Assembly: GCF_012911565.1 (NCBI RefSeq)
Contig: NZ_JAAMPU010000106.1
Location: forward strand, 1 to 64,000
Origin: Flavobacterium silvaticum
Lineage (GTDB): Bacteria > Bacteroidota > Bacteroidia > Flavobacteriales > Flavobacteriaceae
Direction of reading: 5' to 3'
DNA length: 64,000 nt
A program made the translations under genes and the position numbers. The notes beneath the pieces are model-generated. The model worked only from the letters and a program-made list of their open reading frames with translations. It was not told the DNA's origin and searched no databases. This document shows, one piece after another, positions 51,901 to 61,159 of this stretch (position 1 is its first letter; every line of letters starts with the position of its first letter).

Positions 51901-51952
51901 TGTTTCCTCATTTACTGTTTACAAAATTTTGTAAACAGTAAATGAGGAAACA
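51901..51952. repeat. Perfect 52-bp palindrome
   Basis: Each arm is 26 bases with no spacer. The centre is GTTTACAAAATTTTGTAAAC, extended outwards by TGTTTCCTCATTTACT and its complement. The region 51721-52004 contains no gene; it also has a degenerate GCGCAGACTTCCAGTCTG repeat near 51979. Confidence 0.85.
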
Positions 51953-52004
51953 ATAATTGGTTAGCGAACTTCTATCGATGGCGCAGACTTCCAGTCTGTA
52001 GCAA

Positions 52005-55000
52005 TCAATTCACCTTAAACCTAACCTCAAGCCTGTCCAGTTCATTAAGCAAATCCGTACAGATATTCACGCGTACCTTACGGCTGTTCATGGCCAGTTT
52101 GGTAATCAGGCGAACTTCTTCCGTGGGTTGGGCAACTTCCGGTATGGCTTCTATTGCGGCTTCTGTATCTGCATCTGATTCAGGCGAAACCTCATCCATT
52201 TCCTCAACTTCTGCCGGAACCATGGCGATGGCCGCAAGTTGTCGTTTGACGATTTCGGTCTCTACAATCTCAAAGCCGAGCGGATGCACCCCGGTATTGA
52301 GTTGGAACAAATGGCTCAGTTGCGTAATGAGTTCCGATTTGAGATCGTTGATATTGAGGTTCAGCGTTATCTTTTTTGCCATTGCACCCAGAATATCCTG
52401 AAGCATTTTGACCTCAAGGAATTGGATCCTCGGTTCCGATTTTTTTCCGGTTTCCCGATTGACCCAGCCCTCTTTGACATTGATCTTGAACCATAAGAAT
52501 TGGTTGTTCGAAAGATAATGTCGGAACTTGAGAAATTCTTCGTCGAACATCTTGAATTCGTAGCTTTCATCATACCCTTCGAGGGTAAATATGCCCCAGT
52601 CCTTTCCGTTTTTTGCCGTCCGATACTGGACATTGGTAACGATTCCGGCAAAATTCACCTGTTTGTTCACCAAAGGCTCAAGGTTTTTCAGGGCTTCGAG
52701 TCTTGTATTACAGAAGTACCTCATCTCATGCCTGAAATCATCGAGCGGATGCCCGGAAATGTAAATCCCGACGACTTCCTTTTCACGCGCGAGTTTCTCC
52801 ATCGTGCTCCATTCTTCGCTTGGCGGAACAACCGGCTCCGGAATCTGGACTTCGCTGGCTTCACCGAAAAGTGAAACCTGGGAGGAATTTTCGTTTTCCT
52901 GATACTTCGACCCGTAACGCATCGCTTTTTCAAGAAACGTAATATTGTCACCTTCGTCGTGGAAATATTGGGCTCTATGGGTTGAATCGAACGTATCGAA
53001 TCCGCCGGCAAGCGCGAGGTTCTCGAATGCTTTTTTATTGGCCGCGCGCAAGTCGACACGTTTGGCCAAATCGAAAATGGATTTATAATTTCCGTCTTTG
53101 CGTGTCTCGATTATGGCCTGGACCGCACCGCCACCGACTCCTTTGATCGCACCCATTCCAAAACGCACGGCATAGTCTTCGTTGACCGTGAATTTATAAT
53201 AGGATTCATTGACGCAAGGCCCCAGAACCTGAAGCCCCATCCTTCTGCATTCTTCCATAAAGAACGAAACTTGCTTGATGTCGCTCATGTTGTTGGAAAG
53301 TACGGCAGCCATGTATTCGGCAGGGTAATTCGCTTTGAGATAGGCCGTTTGATACGCGACCCAGGCGTAACAGGTCGAGTGGGATTTGTTGAACGCATAT
53401 TCGGCGAACGCTTCCCAGTCTTTCCAGATTTTCTCGAGTATTTTCGGGTCGTGCCCGTTTTGTTCCGATGCCTGATTGATGAATTTCGGCTTCATCTTAT
53501 CAAGAACGTCTTTCTGCTTTTTACCCATCGCTTTCCGCAACACGTCGGCATCACCTTTGGAGAAGTTGGCGAGTTTCTGGGACAGCAGCATCACCTGTTC
53601 CTGATACACCGTAATCCCATACGTTTCCTTGAGCAATCCTTCGCAGGCTTCCAGGTCATAGGTGATTTCTTCTTCGCCGTTCTTTCGTTTGATGAAACCC
53701 GGAATGTAAGCGATCGGCCCCGGACGATACAACGCGTTCATCGCAATCAGATCGGCAAATACGGTCGGCTTGAGTTCCTTCATGTACTTTTGCATGCCGG
53801 GCGATTCGTATTGGAAAATCCCGACGGTTTCTCCTCTCTGGAACAGTTCGTAAGTCTTTACGTCGTCAAGCGGAAAATTGTCCGGATCGAGGGTTTTTCC
53901 TGTCCGGTACTTGACGAGTTTGACGGTATCTTTTATAAGCGTGAGCGTCTTGAGCCCCAGGAAGTCCATCTTTAGCAATCCCGCCGATTCCGCCACCGCG
54001 TTGTCGAATTGGGTCACATACAAATCGGAATCTTTGGCTGTGGTTACGGGAACGAAATTCGTGATATCATCGGGCGTGATGATGACGCCGCAAGCATGGA
54101 TTCCGGTGTTTCGGAGTGACCCTTCAAGTACTTTGGCCTGTTGGATGGTTTCGGCGGCGAGGCTTTTTTCAGCTGCCATCGCGATCAGTTCTTTGACCCT
54201 GTCGAATTCTTCCGACCGAAGCACTTTCTTGACTTCACCTTCCTGTTCGGACAGGAAACGCGCGAGGTTCCATTTTCCCGGCATCATTCCCGGAATCAGC
54301 TTGGCGATGCGGTCGGCTTCATATAAAGGCAGATCGAGTACGCGCGCCGTATCGCGAATCGCAGATTTGGTCGCCATTTTACCATACGTGATAATTTGGG
54401 CCACCTGGTTCGAGCCGTATTTTTTGATGACGTAATCCATGACGGAACCGCGGCCTTCGTCGTCAAAGTCAATATCGATATCGGGCATCGAAACCCGGTC
54501 CGGATTCAGGAAGCGCTCAAAAAGCAAATCGTATTTGATTGGGTCGATGTTCGTGATCCAAAGGCAATACGCCACAGCCGACCCCGCCGCGGAACCACGG
54601 CCCGGCCCGACCGAAACGCCAAGATTGCGCGCTTCTGCAATAAAATCCTGGACAATCAGGAAGTAGCCCGGATAACCTGTCTTTTCAATCGTCGCGAGCT
54701 CAAAATCGAGTCGTTCGCGGACTTCAGGCGTCAATCCTTCGAGGCCGTATCTTTTTTCGGCACCCACATAGGTCAGGTGGCGCAGGAATTTATTCTCGCC
54801 CCGTTTTCCGCCGTCGGCATCGTCTTCCGCAACCTGAAACTCAGCCGGGATGTCGAACTTCGGGAGCAATACGTCGCGGTACAACGAATACGACTCTACC
54901 TTGGAAACAATTTCGGCAATGTTTAAAATCGCTTCAGGGACATCGGCAAAAAGCGCTTTCATTTCATCGGCCGACTTGAAATAATATTCCTGGTTCGGCA

Positions 55001-56546
55001 TGCCATAACGATAACCCCGCCCACGTCCGATTGGCGTAGACTGTTTTTCGTTTTCCTTGACACACAATAAAATATCGTGGGCATTCGCATCTGGCTTGGC
55101 CTCGTAATAGGTATTATTGGTAGCGACGAGCTTGACACCATGTTTTTTGGAAAAGGCGATAAGCGTCTGGTTCACGCGATCTTCATCTTCCTGTTTGTGG
55201 CGCATGATCTCGAGATAGAAATCTTCGCCGAAATGCGACTTCCACCACAGCAACGCTTCTTCTGCCTGGTTCTCGCCTATGTTAAGGATTTTTGACGGGA
55301 TTTCCCCGTAGAGATTTCCCGATAATACGATAAGGTCAGATTTATATTTTTCTACGACAGCTTTATCGATCCTCGGCACATAATAAAATCCGTCGGTGTA
55401 AGCGATCGATGAAAGTTTGGCGAGGTTGTGATAACCCGCTTTGTTTTTGGCGAGGAAAACAACCTGATAGCCGTTATCCTTTCGGGTTTTATCTTTATGG
55501 TCTTCGCAGATGTAGAATTCGGCACCAACGATCGGCGTAAGCAAAACACCTTCGGGGATTTCTCCTTTTTCTTCGGCTTCTTTGTTTTTGGCAGATACGG
55601 CTTTGTTGTGATTCTGCACGGCCGAAACGAATTGGAACGCGCCCATCATATTCCCGATGTCAGTCATGGCCACCGCAGTAGATTTGGCTTTGACGGCGGC
55701 ATTGACCAAAGCCGGAATGCTCATGGTGGATTGAAGCACCGAAAACTGCGAATGGTTGTGCAAATGGGCGAAAGGTGCGTCGATAAGGTTTTCTGAAACG
55801 CCCCCGGTTTGTGTCGGCGTGGTGGTTTCAGAAGGTTTTACTTTTTCCCTCAGCGCAGCGGATGCCGATTTGAGGTTGATATGCTTAAGACCGATGAGCT
55901 GTATCTCCGTCGGATTTTCTTCTTTGAAATTTTCAAAATAAGACGCCGGTACATCGAGTTCTTCTTTGGTGAAAACCTGACGACGTAAAAGCTCAAGGAA
56001 ACAACGGGTCGTGGCCTCGACATCGGCGGTTGCATTGTGGGCTTCGCTGAACTTTTGGTTGAACAGGTATTCGTGGAGCTCGGTGAGTGTAGGCAATTTG
56101 AACTTTCCGCCCCGGCCGCCCGGAATTTTGAGCAAGTCTGCAGTTACTTCGGTACAGGTGTCAAGAACCGGCAATTGAGCCAGCGTGCTGTCAACTCCGG
56201 CACGGAAGAACTCGCAACCCATGATATTGACATCGAAGCCTACATTCTGGCCCACGACAAATGTGGCTTTTGAAAGTGCGCTATTGAATTCGGCAAGTGC
56301 CTGCGCCAATGGAATACCGTCGGCTTGGGCAAGCTCCGTCGAAATCCCGTGGATACGTTCGGCATCATACGGAATATTGAACCCTTCCGGCTGGACCAGG
56401 TAATCGCGATGTTCGACCAATCGTCCCATCGAATCGTGCAGCTGCCAGGCAATCTGGATACAGCGCGGCCAGTTGGAAACGTCTGTTACAGGGGCGTCAT
56501 ATCGTTTGGGTAAACCCGTGGTCTCGGTATCGAAAATCAAAAACAT
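52005..56546 (-). CDS. dnaE: DNA polymerase III alpha subunit with N-terminal exonuclease domain
   Basis: 1513-aa replicative polymerase. Residues 1-185 are a DEDDh proofreading exonuclease (FLIFDTETTGLP, HGIS, HNATADVEATT) fused to the polymerase. The PHP domain starts near 262 (FAHLHNHSQFSVLQ). Catalytic Asp are in MPDIDIDFDDEGRG near 685; GPGRGSAAGS is the conserved nucleotide loop. Helix-hairpin-helix (GAIKGVGGGAVQAI) and OB-fold (VNFAGIVTNVQYRTAKNGKD) regions follow near 1130 and 1295. The fusion is normal for many Bacteroidota. The protein replicates the chromosome; the last 100 residues are more acidic and probably mediate tau contact. Confidence 0.95.
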   Translation of the reverse strand: MFLIFDTETTGLPKRYDAPVTDVSNWPRCIQIAWQLHDSMGRLVEHRDYLVQPEGFNIPYDAERIHGISTELAQADGIPLAQALAEFNSALSKATFVVGQNVGFDVNIMGCEFFRAGVDSTLAQLPVLDTCTEVTADLLKIPGGRGGKFKLPTLTELHEYLFNQKFSEAHNATADVEATTRCFLELLRRQVFTKEELDVPASYFENFKEENPTEIQLIGLKHINLKSASAALREKVKPSETTTPTQTGGVSENLIDAPFAHLHNHSQFSVLQSTMSIPALVNAAVKAKSTAVAMTDIGNMMGAFQFVSAVQNHNKAVSAKNKEAEEKGEIPEGVLLTPIVGAEFYICEDHKDKTRKDNGYQVVFLAKNKAGYHNLAKLSSIAYTDGFYYVPRIDKAVVEKYKSDLIVLSGNLYGEIPSKILNIGENQAEEALLWWKSHFGEDFYLEIMRHKQEDEDRVNQTLIAFSKKHGVKLVATNNTYYEAKPDANAHDILLCVKENEKQSTPIGRGRGYRYGMPNQEYYFKSADEMKALFADVPEAILNIAEIVSKVESYSLYRDVLLPKFDIPAEFQVAEDDADGGKRGENKFLRHLTYVGAEKRYGLEGLTPEVRERLDFELATIEKTGYPGYFLIVQDFIAEARNLGVSVGPGRGSAAGSAVAYCLWITNIDPIKYDLLFERFLNPDRVSMPDIDIDFDDEGRGSVMDYVIKKYGSNQVAQIITYGKMATKSAIRDTARVLDLPLYEADRIAKLIPGMMPGKWNLARFLSEQEGEVKKVLRSEEFDRVKELIAMAAEKSLAAETIQQAKVLEGSLRNTGIHACGVIITPDDITNFVPVTTAKDSDLYVTQFDNAVAESAGLLKMDFLGLKTLTLIKDTVKLVKYRTGKTLDPDNFPLDDVKTYELFQRGETVGIFQYESPGMQKYMKELKPTVFADLIAMNALYRPGPIAYIPGFIKRKNGEEEITYDLEACEGLLKETYGITVYQEQVMLLSQKLANFSKGDADVLRKAMGKKQKDVLDKMKPKFINQASEQNGHDPKILEKIWKDWEAFAEYAFNKSHSTCYAWVAYQTAYLKANYPAEYMAAVLSNNMSDIKQVSFFMEECRRMGLQVLGPCVNESYYKFTVNEDYAVRFGMGAIKGVGGGAVQAIIETRKDGNYKSIFDLAKRVDLRAANKKAFENLALAGGFDTFDSTHRAQYFHDEGDNITFLEKAMRYGSKYQENENSSQVSLFGEASEVQIPEPVVPPSEEWSTMEKLAREKEVVGIYISGHPLDDFRHEMRYFCNTRLEALKNLEPLVNKQVNFAGIVTNVQYRTAKNGKDWGIFTLEGYDESYEFKMFDEEFLKFRHYLSNNQFLWFKINVKEGWVNRETGKKSEPRIQFLEVKMLQDILGAMAKKITLNLNINDLKSELITQLSHLFQLNTGVHPLGFEIVETEIVKRQLAAIAMVPAEVEEMDEVSPESDADTEAAIEAIPEVAQPTEEVRLITKLAMNSRKVRVNICTDLLNELDRLEVRFKVN

Positions 56547-56661
56547 AGAGCAGGAATGGCGTGCGGGACAAAGGAATCGCGCTAATTTGTCATCGGCTCA
56601 AAAATACGCGATTTCGATTAATCAAAATCATCTAACTTATCAACCGTATCTGTTCAAAAAC

Positions 56662-56690
56662 AAAAAAGGCTTCCGAAAACAGAAGCCTTT
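56662..56690 (-). terminator. Terminator of the DUF6252-like gene
   Basis: Arms AAAGGCTTC and GAAGCCTTT. The T-run is on the minus strand, 24 bases from the stop at 56714. Confidence 0.75.
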
Positions 56691-56713
56691 GATTGTATTT
56701 TATTCCCGAATTT

Positions 56714-57202
56714 TTATTGGGCCGGAGTCACGGGTAATTTGTAAAAGTTGCCATAGGTAAAATTCACGACTTCTGTTGAATCCGGATGGGTAGGATCAAG
56801 TGCATCTTCGTCGATTGCGTTGAAACGAAACTGCCCGGTGACAGTCCTTGCCGCTTCATTGTATTCCTGGATAATTACCTGGCCGTCGCCTAAACCTGTT
56901 CCGGTAGAGAATATTTCTTCACCACCGTTGGCGATATCGGTAAAGATAGCGCGATTCACAGTATTTAAACCAAGCGTATATGTTCCGGGATTGGTGGTAT
57001 TGAGTTCCAAAACCAGGGTCTCATACTGCAATGCACCAGTTATTGTGAGTTTGCCGTTGGATCCTATAGTAGCATAAGCTCCGCCTGCACGCCAATTCTG
57101 GCCGTTCTTAATTCCTATCAGCGCCTGGTCGTTGCGCTGTATTTCCTCGGTGCATGAAGCCAGGGACAAGGCGGCAACCAAGAGCAATACGATTCGTTTC
57201 AT
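56714..57202 (-). CDS. DUF6252-like lipoprotein
   Basis: 162-aa lipoprotein: signal RIVLLLVAALSLASC (lipobox Cys at 17). The domain has GIKNGQNWRAGGAYATIGSN, LNTTNPGTYTLGLNTVNRAI and EAARTVTGQFRFNAIDED. This matches the DUF6252 pattern of small beta-barrel-like lipoproteins. A TATTTTTG -7 box (57228-57235, minus strand) lies 26 bases before its ATG. Function is unknown. Confidence 0.75.
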   Translation of the reverse strand: MKRIVLLLVAALSLASCTEEIQRNDQALIGIKNGQNWRAGGAYATIGSNGKLTITGALQYETLVLELNTTNPGTYTLGLNTVNRAIFTDIANGGEEIFSTGTGLGDGQVIIQEYNEAARTVTGQFRFNAIDEDALDPTHPDSTEVVNFTYGNFYKLPVTPAQ

Positions 57203-57227
57203 ATCAGTAGGTAGTTTTTAGAAGTGA

Positions 57228-57235
57228 CAAAAATA
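57228..57235 (-). promoter_or_regulatory. -7 promoter box TATTTTTG of the DUF6252-like gene
   Basis: A consensus TAnnTTTG on the minus strand, 25 bases before the ATG at 57202. Confidence 0.5.
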
Positions 57236-57342
57236 GCTTTTTGCACTAAAGGTGGGCAAATTAAACAAAAAAAATAAACCTACGGTTGTTTTAACAGACG
57301 AAAAAAAACATTTCGCTAATCGCCTGACTTACAAAAAAGATG

Positions 57343-57350
57343 TATATTTG
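57343..57350 (+). promoter_or_regulatory. -7 promoter box TATATTTG of the rpsP operon
   Basis: A consensus TAnnTTTG 45 bases before the rpsP ATG. It likely drives rpsP, rimM and trmN6 together. Confidence 0.65.
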
Positions 57351-57395
57351 CGCCCTCATAACAGGGTCGTGTACCCGAATTAATCGTAGCATATT

Positions 57396-57989
57396 ATGCC
57401 AGTAAAAATCAGATTACAAAGACACGGTAAAAAAGGAAAGCCTTTTTATTGGGTCGTAGCGGCTGATTCCCGCTCAAAAAGAGATGGTAAATACCTAGAG
57501 AAAATAGGCACTTACAATCCGAATACTAATCCTGCAACCATTGATTTGAACCTTGACAAAGCTGTCGAGTGGCTTCACAATGGTGCGCAACCGACCGACA
57601 CGGCTCGTGCAATCCTTTCTTATAAAGGCGCTTTGTTGAAGCATCACCTTGATGGTGGCGTTCGCAAAGGAGCGTTGACCCAGGAAGCTGCCGATGCGAA
57701 ATTGGAAAAATGGCTTGACGAGAAATCAGGAAAAGTAACTGCCAAGAAAGACACGTTGTCATCTGCAAAAGACAAAGCGAAAGCTGATGCCCTTGCTGCC
57801 GAGAAGAAAGTCAACGATGCCCGTATTGCCGCTGCAAAACAGGCCGAAGCTGATTTGATCGCTGCCGCAGAAGCTGAAAACGCAGAAACGGAAGAAGTAG
57901 TTGAAGCTATCATCAACGAAGATGAGGCTGAAGCTCCGGTTGCCGAAGCGACTGAAGAAACTCCTGCTGCCGAAGGCGAAGAAGCATAA
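57396..57989 (+). CDS. rpsP: 30S ribosomal protein S16 with long C-terminal extension
   Basis: The first 80 residues are S16: VKIRLQRHGKKGKPFYWVVA, DGKYLEKIGTYNPNTNPATI and WLHNGAQPTDTARAIL. A further 115 residues form an Ala/Lys/Glu-rich helical tail (KDKAKADALAAEKKVNDARI, then AAEAENAETEEVVEAI), ending acidic. S16 alone is about 80-90 residues in most bacteria; long tails of this kind are usual in Flavobacteria. It assembles in the small ribosomal subunit. rimM follows after 12 bases. Confidence 0.95.
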   Translation: MPVKIRLQRHGKKGKPFYWVVAADSRSKRDGKYLEKIGTYNPNTNPATIDLNLDKAVEWLHNGAQPTDTARAILSYKGALLKHHLDGGVRKGALTQEAADAKLEKWLDEKSGKVTAKKDTLSSAKDKAKADALAAEKKVNDARIAAAKQAEADLIAAAEAENAETEEVVEAIINEDEAEAPVAEATEETPAAEGEEA

Positions 57990-58001
57990 TTTTAAGGCGG
58001 C

Positions 58002-58526
58002 ATGCGTAAGGAAGATTGTTTCTACTTAGGTAAAATCGCCAAAAAATATAGCTTTAAGGGAGAATTGCTGATCTATCTGGACAGCGATGATACCGAAATT
58101 TATGAAAACATGGAATCAGTATTTGTCGAAATCGGCAAAAATCTGGTTCCATTTTTTATTGATAGTGCCACACTTCACAAAAATGATTTCCTTCGCGTCA
58201 AATTCGAAGATGTCGACAACGAGGCCGATGCCGATGCCTTATTAGGAAAAGCACTATACCTTCCGCTCGACCTGTTGCCTAAACTCGAAGGCAATAAATT
58301 CTACTACCACGAAGTCATTGGATTCGAGATCGAGGACAAACGATTGGGAATCATCGGCACCATCGAATCCATCAACGATTCCTCTGCACAACCTTTATTC
58401 GAAGTCAAAAAGGGAGGCGTGGAACTGCTCATTCCTATGATCGACCAATTCCTTGTGGAAATCGATCGTGCCAATAAAAAGGTAAAGATGGATTTACCCG
58501 AAGGTTTGGTGGAAATGTATCTGTAG
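58002..58526 (+). CDS. rimM: Ribosome maturation factor RimM
   Basis: 174 aa. The N-terminal domain has DCFYLGKIAKKYSFKGELLI and LRVKFEDVDNEADADALLGK. The C-terminal PRC-barrel has FYYHEVIGFEIEDKRLGIIG, SAQPLFEVKKGGVELLIPMI and the final VKMDLPEGLVEMYL. It binds S19 and helps 30S subunit assembly. It sits between rpsP and trmN6, a conserved neighbourhood (rpsP-rimM). Confidence 0.95.
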   Translation: MRKEDCFYLGKIAKKYSFKGELLIYLDSDDTEIYENMESVFVEIGKNLVPFFIDSATLHKNDFLRVKFEDVDNEADADALLGKALYLPLDLLPKLEGNKFYYHEVIGFEIEDKRLGIIGTIESINDSSAQPLFEVKKGGVELLIPMIDQFLVEIDRANKKVKMDLPEGLVEMYL

Positions 58527-58544
58527 GTTTTGAGTAACCCATCC

Positions 58545-59252
58545 ATGTTCCGGTTCAAAAATTTTTCCGTTTCCCAAACCGATTCTGCTCACAAAGTAGG
58601 GACTGACGGCGTTTTGTTAGGCGCATGGGCTCCGGTTGACAACGATCCGTTTTCGATTTTAGACATTGGCACAGGAACCGGATTGATCGCATTGATGCTG
58701 GCCCAAAGAACAGATGCCGAGGAAATTGAAGCTTTGGAAATCGATGATGCGTCTTACGAAGAAGCCGTTTCCAACTTTGAAAATTCTCCCTGGAATGACC
58801 GGTTGTTTTGCTTTCATGCGTCGCTTGACGATTTCATGGAAGAATTGGAAGACCAGGAGTATGACCTGATTGTCTGCAATCCGCCGTTTTACAGCGAGAC
58901 GGTTTCATCCGGAAACACCTCTCGGGACAACGCACGTCAATTGCAATCGATGCCATTTGAAGATTTGATTGGCGCATCGGCTGTTTTATTATCGAAAGAA
59001 GGCGTTCTGTGCGTCATCATTCCGTTTAAAGAAGAAGAAAATTTTATACGGCTGGCAGCAGAAGAAAACCTATTTCCAAATAAAATCACACGCGTCAAAG
59101 GAACGGTTGAAAGTGAAATCAAACGCAGCCTTATTGCATTTTCGAGATTTCGATCTGAAGTGAAAATTGATGAACTTGTGGTTGAGATTTCGCGGCATAT
59201 GTATACCGAAGATTATAGAAAACTTACGGACGCATTTTTTCTTAAAAAATAA
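58545..59252 (+). CDS. trmN6: tRNA1(Val) adenine-37 N6-methyltransferase
   Basis: 235-aa class I SAM-dependent methyltransferase of the YfiC/TrmN6 family. The start FRFKNFSVSQTDSAHKVGTD and LLGAWAP are typical. The SAM-binding strand is ILDIGTGTGLIALML, and LIVCNPPFY is the NPP[YF] catalytic motif of N6-adenine enzymes. A TTG at 58530 is also in frame; the ATG at 58545 fits the family start. It lies 18 bases after rimM, in the rpsP operon. Confidence 0.88.
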   Translation: MFRFKNFSVSQTDSAHKVGTDGVLLGAWAPVDNDPFSILDIGTGTGLIALMLAQRTDAEEIEALEIDDASYEEAVSNFENSPWNDRLFCFHASLDDFMEELEDQEYDLIVCNPPFYSETVSSGNTSRDNARQLQSMPFEDLIGASAVLLSKEGVLCVIIPFKEEENFIRLAAEENLFPNKITRVKGTVESEIKRSLIAFSRFRSEVKIDELVVEISRHMYTEDYRKLTDAFFLKK

Positions 59253-59411
59253 AATCCCCGTATTGTCCCGATGGAAATCTTTCTGTTGAAACTTCCTTTG
59301 ACAAGAATTTCAAGAAATCATTTTGTCCAACGTTGCTCACAATATATCCTACAAAAAAAACCTGCAAATCCAAAGACTCACAGGTTCCAACAACAATTGT
59401 TAATTATTAAT

Positions 59412-60896
59412 TTATTCCGCTACCTCAAACTGCTTCATCTCCTCCAAAGGCTCAATGGCACTGTAATTTTTCCAGATTGACGGATCGTATTTTTTCAATG
59501 TGACGTATGCGAATTCCTTTTCTTCAACTTTCTCGACATCGGCAGCAGAAACCTCATCGTGGGAAATAGTGAGGAATTCGGTTTTGTTCACCATGTTTCC
59601 TTCGGCTTTGAGATCAAACGCGACCACGTCTTTGTCTTCTTTGGCAAGCTCGATGAACTTGAGCGGACGGTGTACGTACAAATAGGTTCCGGTCTGGTTT
59701 GTGGCATATTGCAAATAGTAACCGTTTCCATCACGGTTTTGTTTGTAGATCACCGTTCCTTTGCTCACGTTTTGGGAAAATTTGATTCCGAGCAATAATT
59801 TAACGTTGAGGCCTTCGAGTGTTTTTCCTTTGGCAAGTTCGTAATCGGCACGTACAACCGCATAATCGGTTTCTGAAATGTAGAGCTTGCCTGTATAATT
59901 CGCGCGGCTTTTTCTCGGCTTGAATTTCAATACGTATAAAAACTCGTTGTTTGTGGCATACATGGCGCCGTCATAACTGTATTCGTAGATTTCCGGATTG
60001 GTTACGAATTCCATTTTAGAACCTTCGAGGAAATTCTGCTGCTTCATGAAATTGGCAAGGCTCGTCTTGGAATTTTCAAGTTTGCTCGGCTCTTTTTTAG
60101 CTTTTTTCTTATTGAAGTCTTTTCTAAAACTAATGGTGTCACGTGTTCCGAACCAACCGCTTTTGAACCTATAATATTTTGTGGTATCAATATGCTTGAG
60201 GAATAACTTCGCCGCCTTGTCTTCCATACCATCTAGGGAGGCCGACCGCTTTTCGTCCTGAAGAACCGTTGCTTTTACTACATCAAGTTTCGTTTTTGGG
60301 CCTGAGTAATAGTTGCAGAGCATATCCGTAAATGCAAGTGGAGGATTTTTCACCAGATTTGAAGTGAAAGACTGGATTTCAGCGTTCGTTTCTTTGAGCG
60401 CCGTTTTGTTGAAACCTGTAGATTTATCTATTTCGACATCTACGGTCGATGGTTTGAACGCGTCGGTCTTTCTGAGGAAAACGGTATTCTTTGTAGCCTT
60501 GCCGTTGCTTTTGTAATTGGTGGCGAGATTTTTCTTGACCTCTTGCATGATGGCGTTCGGGTCTGGTTTTACTTTAGAGGTATTGACCTCATTGAGCTCA
60601 TAAACCGCCGGATCGAGCGTTACGACCAGATTCTTGTTTTTGAGCTGACCCATCGTTAGTTGCTGGGGCGCATAACCAATATAACTTACAATGACTACGG
60701 CATCATCACCGCTGTTGGCTTCAGATACGGTAAAATAACCTTCTTCATTGGAAATCAGGAATTCGGAATTGTTGACGCTGATGTTCGCATACGAAATGCT
60801 TTGCTTGGTACTTGCGTCAATAACTTTGACCGTGTTTTGTGCGAATCCGAAAAGTGTGAACAGAAACAGCGTGAGCGCAAAGAAAAATTTTGTCAT
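59412..60896 (-). CDS. Carboxypeptidase-like regulatory domain outer-membrane-type protein
   Basis: 494 aa. Signal peptide KFFFALTLFLFTLFGFAQ. Residues 20-95 are a carboxypeptidase-D regulatory-like domain (VKVIDASTKQSISYANISVN, GYFTVSE, DDAVVIVSYIGYAPQQL). The rest, with DPNAIMQEVKKNLATNYKSN near 125, is a long beta-rich region as in Bacteroidota proteins of the DUF5686-like group. The location is probably periplasm or outer membrane. Its exact role is unknown. The 263-base gap upstream has no other gene. Confidence 0.7.
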   Translation of the reverse strand: MTKFFFALTLFLFTLFGFAQNTVKVIDASTKQSISYANISVNNSEFLISNEEGYFTVSEANSGDDAVVIVSYIGYAPQQLTMGQLKNKNLVVTLDPAVYELNEVNTSKVKPDPNAIMQEVKKNLATNYKSNGKATKNTVFLRKTDAFKPSTVDVEIDKSTGFNKTALKETNAEIQSFTSNLVKNPPLAFTDMLCNYYSGPKTKLDVVKATVLQDEKRSASLDGMEDKAAKLFLKHIDTTKYYRFKSGWFGTRDTISFRKDFNKKKAKKEPSKLENSKTSLANFMKQQNFLEGSKMEFVTNPEIYEYSYDGAMYATNNEFLYVLKFKPRKSRANYTGKLYISETDYAVVRADYELAKGKTLEGLNVKLLLGIKFSQNVSKGTVIYKQNRDGNGYYLQYATNQTGTYLYVHRPLKFIELAKEDKDVVAFDLKAEGNMVNKTEFLTISHDEVSAADVEKVEEKEFAYVTLKKYDPSIWKNYSAIEPLEEMKQFEVAE

Positions 60897-61159
60897 GAGT
60901 GCAGGTTTGTTTGAGTGGTTACCAACAGTGTTTGTTATTCGCGTAACGATTGGTTATTTGATTTGTAACAGCAATTTGCAAATAAAAATCGAAACGTTCA
61001 TGTGGCTGTCTGTTTCCAAGACGAAATTTTAAATCAAAACGTTGCCCGTGATTAAAAAAAACAAGCATCTTACTTCTACTCCGTTCCATATAAGGCATTT
61101 GACGTATTGTAAAAAGGTAATCGTAAAACGAGATTTGCCCCGAATCCTAAAATCTCATT

